This document shows, in pieces, positions 56,291 to 64,000 of a stretch of 64,000 nucleotides of DNA; position 1 is the stretch's first letter, and the number at the start of each line of letters is the position of its first letter. Where the stretch lies: contig NZ_BAVZ01000001.1 of assembly GCF_000576305.1 (NCBI RefSeq), positions 372,001 to 436,000 on the forward strand, given 5' to 3'. Source of the DNA: Paenibacillus pini JCM 16418 (GTDB lineage Bacteria > Bacillota > Bacilli > Paenibacillales > Paenibacillaceae). The notes below the pieces were generated by a model. It worked only from the letters and a program-made list of their open reading frames with translations. It had not been told where the DNA came from and did not search any database. The translations under genes and the position numbers were made by a program.

Positions 56291-56626
56291 TTACCTCCTA
56301 AATGAACGTTTGGTGCTGGTTTCGTTTTCTTTCGTAACAGCTGCTTCAATTGGTTCAGGAAATACATAACCCGTCTCAGACTGAATCTGATCTAGTTTTG
56401 CAGTGAGAAGTTTAACTTGTTTTTGTAATTTATACTGCCTGAAGATACCATAAGATCCGACAATAATACCACCAATCAATGTACAACCCAGTATTAGAAG
56501 TATCAGTGGGATATTCACCATACTGAACATAAAATTAACCTGTACAGGTTTAACGTTAATGACAGCAAATACGGCAGTCAGTAAAGCAAAAACCAGCCCA
56601 GCGATGAGTGACCATTGCATTTTCAT
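56291..56626 (-). CDS. LapA domain (DUF1049) membrane protein
   Basis: A 111-residue protein with two helices (about 5-24 and 38-60): MQWSLIAGLVFALLTAVFAV, VQVNFMFSMVNIPLILLILG. After them comes the LapA coiled-coil region (FRQYKLQKQVKLLTAKLDQI). ATG 56626 has AGGAGG 8 bases before; upstream extension rejected. In Gram-negatives LapA helps regulate LPS; in Bacillota its role is unknown. Confidence 0.88.
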   Translation of the reverse strand: MKMQWSLIAGLVFALLTAVFAVINVKPVQVNFMFSMVNIPLILLILGCTLIGGIIVGSYGIFRQYKLQKQVKLLTAKLDQIQSETGYVFPEPIEAAVTKENETSTKRSFRR

Positions 56627-56653
56627 AAGGGATCCTCCTTCCACAGACAGTAT

Positions 56654-56684
56654 AAAATCCCTTGCCTCGATGGACAAGGGATTT
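56654..56684 (-). terminator. Terminator after pepF
   Basis: Arms AAATCCCTTG (56655-56664) and CAAGGGATTT (56675-56684). On the minus strand the stem ends in a U run. Confidence 0.85.
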
Positions 56685-56697
56685 ATCTACAATCCTT

Positions 56698-58488
56698 TTA
56701 TTTAGTGAGCTCTTCCATTTGTTTAATCACATCTTCAAATACGCTCATTGCTTCGCGAATCGGCTGAGGTGAAGACATATCAACTCCAGCTTTTTTCAAG
56801 ATGTTAATCGAGAAGTCACTGCCGCCGCTCTTCAGGAAGCCTAGGTAACGCTCAACTGCAGGCTGACCTTCTTCAAGAATCTGCTTCGAGAAGCTGGTTG
56901 CAGCTGAGAATCCAGTTGCATATTTGTATACGTAGAAGCTGTTATAGAAGTGAGGAATACGAGCCCATTCCATTTCAATGTCCTTATCTACAGCCATTTC
57001 TTTACCATGGTATTTCACATTAAGATCGTAATATATTTCTGACAATGCCTGTGGTGTCAATGCGTCACCCTGCTCAGCACGCTCATGTACGATTTTTTCG
57101 AACTCAGCAAACATCGTTTGACGGAATACAGTCGTACGGAATTGGTCTGCATAATAGGTAAGAAGATACATTTTCTCTTTTGGATCTGTGGATTTCTTAA
57201 GCAAATAATCCATCAGTAAGGCTTCATTCGTGGTTGAAGCCACTTCCGCAAGGAAAATGGTGTATTGTGCATCACGATATTTCAATGCGTTATCTGAGTA
57301 ATAGGAATGTAGCGCATGGCCCATTTCATGTGCCAAGGTAAACATACTATTCAGATTATCCTTATGGTTCAAGAGCACGTAAGGATGAGTGCCATAGGCA
57401 CCCCAACTATAAGCTCCCGTCCGTTTACTTTCGTTTTCATATACATCAATCCAGCTATTGTCGAAACCTTCTTGTAGCGATTTCAGATAATCGGGACCAA
57501 GTGGCTTTAAACCAGCAGAGACGGTTTTCTTAGCGTCTTCATAGCTAATATCCATTTTATATTCATCTACAAGGGGTGCGAATAGATCATACATATGCAA
57601 TTCGTCGACACCAAGAAGCTTCTTGCGCAGCTTCATATAACGGTGAAGCAGAGGAAGGCTCTCATGGATCGTATCTACGAGATTGGTGTACACTTCCTTC
57701 GGAATGTTATCGCCATACAAAGACATTTCCAGTACGGATGGGTACTTACGCACGGTGGAGTAAAAAATGTTTTTATTAACGTTCGCACTTAAAGTAGCTG
57801 CAATTGTATTTTTTTGTTTAGCATACGTTTCATAGACGGCTTGGAAAGCTCTACGGCGTACGTCACGGTTGGGGTTTTCTAGGAATTGAATGTAACTGCC
57901 ATGTGTTAGCTCGACTTCTTTTCCATTCTCATCTTTAATTTTCGGGAATTTGATATCGGCATTGTTCAGCATACCAAAAATGGTTTGAGGCGCTTGAGAG
58001 AGATTGCCCACTTGAGCAAGTAGAGCTTCTTCTGCTTTGGAGAGGACATGTGCCTTCTCGCGCTTCATTTCCGTAAGGGTGAACTTATACTCTGCTAAAG
58101 TTGGATCTTCGATGAAGGCATCAAGCTTATCATCCGGCAAAGACAAAATTTCAGGAGTGATAAACGATAGAGCTTCTCCGATTTGTACACTGAGTTTCTT
58201 AGCTTTGGCAGAGAGCGCTTGGTATGTAGGGTTAGCTGTATCTTCATCATGATGTAAATGCGCATATACAAAAAGGCGTTCTGTTTTTAATGAAATATCA
58301 TCTTCTAAAGCGAAGCAGGATTTAACTGCATCGGAGGTATCTAGTTTGCCTTCAAATTCGGCTGCTTTCTTCACTTCTTTTAGTAGGTCGGTGTATGTCT
58401 GATCCCAGGCTTTCTGGTCAGCAAATAAGTCTTCAATCTTCCATTGATGTTCTACGGGCACTTCAGAGCGTTTCAATAATTGTTCCAT
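56698..58488 (-). CDS. pepF: Oligoendopeptidase F, M3 family
   Basis: A 596-residue zinc oligopeptidase that degrades short peptides in the cytoplasm. The zinc motif is HEMGH at residues 387-391, with the downstream Glu in EVASTTNEALLM. N-terminal KRSEVPVEHQWKIEDLFADQKAW is typical for PepF. ATG 58488 has AGGAGG 6 bases before. The frame stays open for 42 more codons upstream, reading a hydrophobic signal-like stretch that overlaps a structured RNA leader. I treat this as non-coding. Confidence 0.93.
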   Translation of the reverse strand: MEQLLKRSEVPVEHQWKIEDLFADQKAWDQTYTDLLKEVKKAAEFEGKLDTSDAVKSCFALEDDISLKTERLFVYAHLHHDEDTANPTYQALSAKAKKLSVQIGEALSFITPEILSLPDDKLDAFIEDPTLAEYKFTLTEMKREKAHVLSKAEEALLAQVGNLSQAPQTIFGMLNNADIKFPKIKDENGKEVELTHGSYIQFLENPNRDVRRRAFQAVYETYAKQKNTIAATLSANVNKNIFYSTVRKYPSVLEMSLYGDNIPKEVYTNLVDTIHESLPLLHRYMKLRKKLLGVDELHMYDLFAPLVDEYKMDISYEDAKKTVSAGLKPLGPDYLKSLQEGFDNSWIDVYENESKRTGAYSWGAYGTHPYVLLNHKDNLNSMFTLAHEMGHALHSYYSDNALKYRDAQYTIFLAEVASTTNEALLMDYLLKKSTDPKEKMYLLTYYADQFRTTVFRQTMFAEFEKIVHERAEQGDALTPQALSEIYYDLNVKYHGKEMAVDKDIEMEWARIPHFYNSFYVYKYATGFSAATSFSKQILEEGQPAVERYLGFLKSGGSDFSINILKKAGVDMSSPQPIREAMSVFEDVIKQMEELTK

Positions 58489-58554
58489 AGGAACCCTCCT
58501 CAAAGGTTTGGATGATGATTTGTTGTTTCCAAGCGGTGTTACCACTGCCGGAGC

Positions 58555-58687
58555 GTACGGAACGGCCAGCAAGCTCATAGAAATAGCCAGCTTGAGCATG
58601 ATCATACTATTCACAGGAAAAGGGGCCCCCTCTAGTTGTGCTAGGCACGAGATTACAAGTTTGCCCTTTAGTATGACCGTTCCGTAC
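58555..58687 (-). promoter_or_regulatory. Candidate structured RNA leader upstream of pepF
   Basis: A perfect 11-bp long-range stem (GTACGGAACGG at 58555-58565 with CCGTTCCGTAC at 58677-58687) closes a domain holding an 8-bp stem (TCATACTA 58602-58609 with TAGTATGA 58669-58676), a 6-bp hairpin (CAAGCT/AGCTTG, 58570-58594) and a GTGC/GCAC hairpin (58638-58648). It forms a three-way junction and is followed by another hairpin (58534-58549) before the pepF RBS. It matches no riboswitch I know. Strand assigned by position. Confidence 0.5.
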
Positions 58688-58708
58688 TAACAATATGAGT
58701 GTACTCCG

Positions 58709-58891
58709 TCAGCTTGTGGAACCCAATGTTAACATCGAGTATAGAATAAGGATAAAGGCAATTAGAATCATGACGATAGCGGACAGCGCTAGACCTCGTT
58801 TTAATCGAGGAGGAATTTCATCCTTCTTTAAGACAACGACTGCGCCCAAAGCGAAGGCCAAAATGACAAAAATCAGAATACTGCTTCCCAT
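58709..58891 (-). CDS. Small two-helix membrane protein
   Basis: A 60-residue protein with two hydrophobic helices (MGSSILIFVILAFALGAVVV and AIVMILIAFILILYSML) joined by a basic loop KKDEIPPRLKRG. AAAGGAG lies in the end of the upstream gene, 12 bases before ATG, and the gap is 7 bp, so it is in an operon with it. Family not recognised. Confidence 0.6.
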   Translation of the reverse strand: MGSSILIFVILAFALGAVVVLKKDEIPPRLKRGLALSAIVMILIAFILILYSMLTLGSTS

Positions 58892-58898
58892 CTAATTC

Positions 58899-59132
58899 TT
58901 ATACTCCTTTAAAAGCAGCTATAATTTCACGCCACTCATCTTCGTTATCAACAAATTCTTCTTTAGGGAAGCGATTGTTGGCCCATTGCATTAGAGCGGG
59001 GCGACTCATAAAGGTATGGGTTTCTTCACCCCATTGGTCAGAAATCTCGCGAAGGACAATATAACGCCCCTGTACTTCAACTGTCATCATATTCCACTTG
59101 TCTTTTTTGTATATTTCATGTTTTTTTATCAT
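58899..59132 (-). CDS. Hypothetical 77-residue protein
   Basis: Short soluble protein IKKHEIYKKDKWNMMTVEVQ.. with VLREISDQWGEETHTFMSR and FPKEEFVDNEDEWREIIAAF. The ATG at 59132 has GGAG 7 bases before; the longer frame to 59267 overlaps the cold-shock promoter and is rejected. Probably a small alpha/beta protein; I do not recognise the family. First gene of a pair with the membrane protein at 58709, divergent from the cold-shock gene. Confidence 0.6.
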   Translation of the reverse strand: MIKKHEIYKKDKWNMMTVEVQGRYIVLREISDQWGEETHTFMSRPALMQWANNRFPKEEFVDNEDEWREIIAAFKGV

Positions 59133-59223
59133 ATGCATTCTCCGTTTGCTCTTTTGGTAAAATGATACCGCAGAGGTCGCTGTAAAAGCAAATGAAAAGA
59201 AACGATTGAAGCGGATTGTTGGA

Positions 59224-59252
59224 TTGCAATGTAAAAGTTCTTGAAGTATAAT
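59224..59252 (+). promoter_or_regulatory. Strong promoter of cold-shock gene
   Basis: -35 TTGCAA (59224-59229), 17-bp spacer, -10 TATAAT (59247-59252). ATGTATG-7-CATACAT (59251-59271) forms a hairpin near the transcript start. Confidence 0.75.
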
Positions 59253-59296
59253 GTATGTATTCGCCATACATGGCGGTATTTTAGGAGGTTTTTTAT

Positions 59297-59494
59297 TTGA
59301 AAGGTACAGTTAAATGGTTTAACGCAGAAAAAGGTTATGGCTTTATTCAATTTGAAGGCGGCGAAGATGTATTCGTTCACTTCTCAGCAATCCAAGGCGA
59401 CGGTTTCAAAACTTTGGAAGAAGGTCAAGCGGTAGAATTCGAAATTACTGATGGTAACCGTGGTCCTCAAGCTGCTAACGTAACTAAATTATAA
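59297..59494 (+). CDS. Cold-shock protein, CspA/CspB family
   Basis: A 65-residue OB-fold RNA chaperone. RNP1 is KGYGFIQF (residues 13-20) and RNP2 VFVHFSAI (26-33); the C-terminus is the usual [10 protein letters not shown]. Translation starts at TTG, 8 bases after AGGAGG. It binds single-stranded RNA and DNA and is made in large amounts after cold shock or during growth; the strong promoter fits. Confidence 0.96.
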   Translation: MKGTVKWFNAEKGYGFIQFEGGEDVFVHFSAIQGDGFKTLEEGQAVEFEITDGNRGPQAANVTKL

Positions 59495-59548
59495 GATTTG
59501 CTCCGGTAACGGATTTCTTATAGCTTTGGTTAAAACTTTCACCTATCC

Positions 59549-59584
59549 AAGCACGGTTCTCCTTTTGAGAGCTGTGCTTTTTTT
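59549..59584 (+). terminator. Terminator after cold-shock gene
   Basis: Arms AAGCAC..TTCTC and GAGAG..GTGCTT with a small internal loop, then a T run. Confidence 0.88.
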
Positions 59585-59703
59585 GTGAGCAAGTTTATAA
59601 CTACACAAAACACTCAAAAACTAGGTCTAACTTTGACCAGAACAAGCTACGAGTGATACACTATAATCGATGGTTTATATACTGTAATAGGGAGCGTTAT
59701 GCT

Positions 59704-60450
59704 ATGCCAAAGTTTAAATTGTTTAAAGACCGCAAAGGTAAAGCGGATCAGGCTAAGAATAATCAATTTGTAAAGCTTGCCCGTGAGATTTATGTACAAG
59801 CCAAAAAAGGCGGCCCTAACCCGGATGCTAACTTTGCATTAAAAACAGCGATTGCAAATGCCCGGCATATTAATATGCCTGTAGACAACATCGAACGTGC
59901 CATTAAGAAGGCAGCTGGTGCTGGTGATGATGTCGATTACGAAGAAATTTACTATGAAGGTTATGGACCCGGTGGTTCAGCAATTATGGTTAAATGCTTG
60001 ACTGATAATCGTAATCGGACCGCGGCTGATGTTCGTTCTATTTTTAATAAACGTGGTGGCAATATGGGTGAATCCGGCTGCGTATCGTATATGTTTGATC
60101 AAAAAGGAATTTTAATTATTGATCGTGAGAAATTTGAAGATCTGGATGAAGACACATTGATGCTACAGGCTATTGAAGCTGGAGCGGAAGATTTGATTAC
60201 CACAGACGAGAATTTCGAAGTGTTGACGCATCCACATGAAGTTGAAGCTGTGAAGAAATCACTCGAAGAAGCAGGTCTCGAATTCTCGAACTCTGAAGTG
60301 CGCTGGATTCCACAGAATACAGTAGATGCTGAAGGGGAGAACGCAGAGAAGCTGATGAAAATGATGGATGCTTTTGATGATAATGATGATGTACAAGACG
60401 TATATGCAAACTTTGAAATCAGTGATGCGGAAATGGAACGTATCGGTTAA
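59704..60450 (+). CDS. YebC/PmpR family regulator (translation factor TACO1-like)
   Basis: A 248-residue YebC-family protein: NNQFVKLAREIYVQAKKGGPNPDANFALKTAI, GAGDDVDYEEIYYEGYGPGG, NRNRTAADVRSIFNKRGGNMG, and an acidic C-terminal domain. Members were first seen as DNA-binding regulators; recent work on YebC/YeeI links them to translation of proline-rich stretches (family knowledge). ATG 59704 has GGGAG before; the longer frame is not supported. The N-terminus (PKFKLFKDRKGKADQ) differs from the AGHSKW form, so this is the YeeN/YeeI-like branch. Confidence 0.9.
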   Translation: MPKFKLFKDRKGKADQAKNNQFVKLAREIYVQAKKGGPNPDANFALKTAIANARHINMPVDNIERAIKKAAGAGDDVDYEEIYYEGYGPGGSAIMVKCLTDNRNRTAADVRSIFNKRGGNMGESGCVSYMFDQKGILIIDREKFEDLDEDTLMLQAIEAGAEDLITTDENFEVLTHPHEVEAVKKSLEEAGLEFSNSEVRWIPQNTVDAEGENAEKLMKMMDAFDDNDDVQDVYANFEISDAEMERIG

Positions 60451-60465
60451 GACTGGATTCAAATA

Positions 60466-60513
60466 GAATAAGAGCCTGTGACCCGCAATTAGGCGGGTCA
60501 CAGGCTCTTATTC
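60466..60513. terminator. Very strong bidirectional terminator
   Basis: A perfect 21-bp stem (left arm from 60466, right arm ending 60513) with a six-base loop, core GAGCCTGTGACCCGC. It separates the convergent YebC and MFS genes; the MFS stop is just six bases past it. Confidence 0.95.
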
Positions 60514-60518
60514 TAATT

Positions 60519-61706
60519 TTAGCCATTCATATGAGTGGAAGTACTTCCTGAGGAGTTCAGTAGATGCCTACTAAGAAAGCCGATAAAAGCTAGGAATGAA
60601 AGGCCCACAGCAACAAAATAGAATGAACTGCGGCCCGCATTTTCAAAGAGCATTCCCCCAAATAAACCACTCATTAGACCCGCCGCGCTCGACCATACGA
60701 CAGCGAAAAGTCCAAGTCCAGTGGCTCTAAACTGATCGGGTATCATTCTCGTTATATAACGTACAGCCGTTACATAATAAATACCAAAGGTTACACTATG
60801 CATCATCTGAATGATAATAACCATGCTAGGCTCATGTGTCATCGACATGAATAAAAAGCGGACTGCAAACATGAGACTCGCAAAAGCTAGTAAGGGCAAT
60901 TCTTTAAATTTATCTCCATATTTGTTCAGTAGAAAGAATATAGGAATTTCACTTACGGCAGATGCAAGCATTGACCATCCAATGAGACCTTCACTCGCAC
61001 CGAGCTGCTTGAGGGTGAGCGCGATAAACGCATCATTCATCCGATAAGGGATGGCAAGACAGAACACGCACGCAAAGAACCATAGTAATTCTTTTTGCCG
61101 TAAAATAGTCCAGAGCTCGCTAATTTTCATTTTTTTCTTTGATTGAGCTTTACTGTCACGAAGTCTTGTAGAGAAGAGGAAAGCCAGCGTAATTACACCC
61201 ATACAAATGTACATGGTGCTAGATGTACCGGCTGCGCCTAGGACATAGCCGATGAATAAGGCAAAGAAGGCATAACCAATCGACCCAAACACACGTATAA
61301 TAATAAAATTTTTCCCATAACGCTGGGCGGTTTGGATTGCCATCGTATCCGTAAGAGGATTGAGTGGGTACCAGAAGAAATTAAACATCGTTATAAAGAT
61401 AAATATGATATAGAACGATGACATATATGAAAGAAATGTAATCATGACCAGTTGCCCGATAAGCAGGACCATCATAATTTTTTGAATGGTTTGATAACGG
61501 TCGCTGGTCATACTCCAGAACATGTTTGTGAACATGGAGATAAATGGCCCAACTGCATAGAGATAACCGATCTGCGAACCGCTAAATCCCAAGTGGCTGA
61601 AATAAAGTGGAAAGTAAGAAGATGATAATACCGTAATTCCGTAAATAACGAAGGTAAATGCGCGTAACCAGTTTAAATCCGGACGAGCGCTCATTGCAAA
61701 TTTCAT
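60519..61706 (-). CDS. MFS transporter (LacY/NupG-like fold)
   Basis: A 395-residue membrane protein with 12 predicted helices. The start PDLNWLRAFTFVIYGITVLSSSYFPLYFSHLGFSG, the loop SMTSDRYQTIQK and the second-half FFLLNKYGDKF suggest the MFS_1-like/3-phenylpropionate-sugar symporter group rather than DHA1 drug efflux. RBS GGAGG 11 bases before ATG. The substrate is unknown. Confidence 0.82.
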   Translation of the reverse strand: MKFAMSARPDLNWLRAFTFVIYGITVLSSSYFPLYFSHLGFSGSQIGYLYAVGPFISMFTNMFWSMTSDRYQTIQKIMMVLLIGQLVMITFLSYMSSFYIIFIFITMFNFFWYPLNPLTDTMAIQTAQRYGKNFIIIRVFGSIGYAFFALFIGYVLGAAGTSSTMYICMGVITLAFLFSTRLRDSKAQSKKKMKISELWTILRQKELLWFFACVFCLAIPYRMNDAFIALTLKQLGASEGLIGWSMLASAVSEIPIFFLLNKYGDKFKELPLLAFASLMFAVRFLFMSMTHEPSMVIIIQMMHSVTFGIYYVTAVRYITRMIPDQFRATGLGLFAVVWSSAAGLMSGLFGGMLFENAGRSSFYFVAVGLSFLAFIGFLSRHLLNSSGSTSTHMNG

Positions 61707-62033
61707 TTCGTGTTTTCCTCCGGCTTCGTGAAATAAAGCTAGTATAGCACAAGCGCTGAGGAATACCTTTTAAAAAAATCATGCTATCTCATATATTAGA
61801 TTCGTTTTCGGAATCACCTTCAGTTATGCTCCTTGCAATCAAATAACACGCAGCACTTCCCCTTTGACAGATATGACCCTCGTACTTTATATTTCAATTT
61901 ATGTAGAAGTTTTCGTTTGTAGAGATGCTTGTGATTTAGTTTATTTGTACAAAATCCAGGTCCATATTATAATAAGTGATAATAAGGTTATTAAGATAGG
62001 ACAAGTAGACAACAATGTGGAGGCACCGTCATT
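61707..62033. other. Intergenic region with ytpB promoter
   Basis: The 327 bases between the divergent MFS and ytpB genes contain the plus-strand promoter TTGTAC (61945-61950), 17 bp, TATAAT (61968-61973), and the two RBSs. I see no open frame, repeat or RNA element in the rest. Confidence 0.6.
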
Positions 62034-63119
62034 TTGAATGAAAAAGGGCAAATCCAATATCAAGTTCCCCGGAACCCTGTTAGTTTAATGAGCAGGGTGT
62101 ATAAGCATATATTGCCGGAAGTGCGTAAAGAGTTAGATGGGTGGCGACAAGCAGCAAGCGAGATCCCGGATGCCGAGCTGAGAAAACAGGCTTTGGCAAG
62201 CATTGAAACAAAGCAATTTCATTGCGAAGGTGGGGGTATTTATGCTGCTGTTGAGTTGCCGTACAGGCTCATACTTACGAAGTTGATTGTGGCTTACCAG
62301 ACGATAAGCGATTATCTTGATAATTTATGCGATCGTAGTACATCCATGGATCCCGATGATTTCAGATTGCTACATAAGTCAATGCTGGATGCTGTTGATC
62401 CCGGGGCTGTACCGGTAAATTACTATGCTCTTCGTGAGGAACAAGACGACGGAGGATATTTACACGCTTTGGTTACAACATGCCAGAGTTGTATTCGTCA
62501 GTTACCAGGTTACAAGGCTGCAATGCCTTACGTACAGGATTTAGCTGGTTTGTATACAGATCTGCAGGTATACAAGCATATTAAGCCAGAATTGAGAGAA
62601 CCGGCACTACTTGAGTGGTGGGAATTACACCGTAATCGTACTCCGCATCTGCAGTGGAATGAATTTGCTGCTGCTACGGGTTCGACGCTCGGCGTATTTA
62701 TGTTTTTTCTCGCAGCAACCGATCGTCATTTAGACGATGCGAATGCGGCTAGAATTCACGCTGCTTATTTCCCACATGTCTGCTGCCTGCATATCATGCT
62801 TGATTATTTGATTGATCAGGAAGAAGACAGGCTAGGTGGAGATCTGAATTTTTGTAACTATTATGATAGTGCGGAGGTCATGCTTGACCGAATCAGCTCC
62901 ATAGTAGAATCGGCACGCAAGGACGTTGCGATGATTCCATCGACTTCGTTCCATCGTATGATCATTGAGGGTTTACTGGCTATTTATCTTTCCGATCCTA
63001 AAGTCAGTGAACAGCAGGAAGTTCGTGCAGCATCTAAACGCTTGATGAAGGGAAGCCCTTTAACACGTTTGTTTTTCTTCTTCAACAGCAGGTGGATCCG
63101 CAAGCATTTGTATGAGTGA
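62034..63119 (+). CDS. ytpB: Tetraprenyl-beta-curcumene synthase family protein (YtpB, DUF2600)
   Basis: A 361-residue large terpene cyclase of the YtpB/DUF2600 family, which in Bacillus turns tetraprenyl diphosphate into tetraprenyl-beta-curcumene for C35 terpenes (sesquarterpenes) in spores. Aspartate-rich motifs are QTISDYLDNLCD (about residue 90) and HIMLDYLIDQEED (about 255), with NFCNYYDSAE downstream. TTG start 10 bases after GGAGG. No prenyl synthase (hepS/T) or second cyclase lies next to it; pfkA follows. Confidence 0.9.
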   Translation: MNEKGQIQYQVPRNPVSLMSRVYKHILPEVRKELDGWRQAASEIPDAELRKQALASIETKQFHCEGGGIYAAVELPYRLILTKLIVAYQTISDYLDNLCDRSTSMDPDDFRLLHKSMLDAVDPGAVPVNYYALREEQDDGGYLHALVTTCQSCIRQLPGYKAAMPYVQDLAGLYTDLQVYKHIKPELREPALLEWWELHRNRTPHLQWNEFAAATGSTLGVFMFFLAATDRHLDDANAARIHAAYFPHVCCLHIMLDYLIDQEEDRLGGDLNFCNYYDSAEVMLDRISSIVESARKDVAMIPSTSFHRMIIEGLLAIYLSDPKVSEQQEVRAASKRLMKGSPLTRLFFFFNSRWIRKHLYE

Positions 63120-63135
63120 TAATGAGGAGGAATAA

Positions 63136-64000
<865 letters not shown>

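Noticed and set aside
58520..58687. T-box riboswitch before pepF
   Set aside because: GTGGTAACACCGC recalls the T-box AGGGTGG-ACCGC, but the surrounding T-box sequence and a terminator/antiterminator are missing, and pepF is not an amino-acid or tRNA synthetase gene.

Overview
This 64 kb window looks like chromosomal DNA from a Paenibacillus-type Bacillota. Signs of this are strong AGGAGG ribosome-binding sites with frequent TTG/GTG starts, LytS/YesN two-component control of Lpl-type sugar importers, a YtpB-type terpene synthase, RacE, PepF, an LtaS-family enzyme and a LysM-M14 cell-wall peptidase. I see no rRNA, tRNA, CRISPR array, IS element or prophage. The assignment to genus is inference.

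Layout. 1-6 kb: catalase, a DUF2642-type protein, an MFS exporter, and a LysR regulator next to a MetE-like methionine synthase that has a 17-bp palindrome in its promoter region. 6-16.7 kb: a galactan locus with a secreted GH53 endo-galactanase, a sensor kinase and AraC-type response regulator, a lipoprotein binding protein, two permeases and a GH42 beta-galactosidase. Three of its promoters carry related boxes at nearly fixed spacing from the -10, probably the response regulator's sites. 16.8-25 kb: a DUF1796 orphan, then a LacI regulator, an Agl-like binding protein and two permeases, and a GH65 disaccharide phosphorylase. Neither importer has an ATPase gene here, so a shared MsmX-type ATPase elsewhere is likely. 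25-30 kb: a LysR regulator divergent from pstSCAB. 30-34 kb: an MFS-Usp operon behind a promoter with an inverted repeat, two overlapping small HTH genes, and a polysaccharide deacetylase. 34-40 kb: small membrane and stress proteins, glutamate racemase, an M14 peptidase, a DUF1232 protein and an IscA-fold protein without the usual cysteines. 40-48 kb: aldo/keto reductase, LtaS-like enzyme, a 23S rRNA methyltransferase-like protein, an O-methyltransferase, an MFS exporter, hemE and hemH. 48-64 kb: CapA-like protein, GDPD, FAH-family hydrolase, DUF92 protein, ABC-F ATPase, lipoprotein, M42 peptidase, LapA, PepF behind a structured leader, a cold-shock protein, YebC, an MFS protein, YtpB, and pfkA running off the window.

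Seven genes are broken by one small indel each: GH42, the first Agl-type permease, pstS, aldo/keto reductase, the LtaS-like gene, GDPD and pfkA. In each case a 1-2 base correction restores a normal full-length protein. Because pfkA and pstS are among them, and three or four losses fall in short homopolymers, uncorrected sequencing errors are more likely than real decay. The coordinates given for these genes span the restored reading frame.
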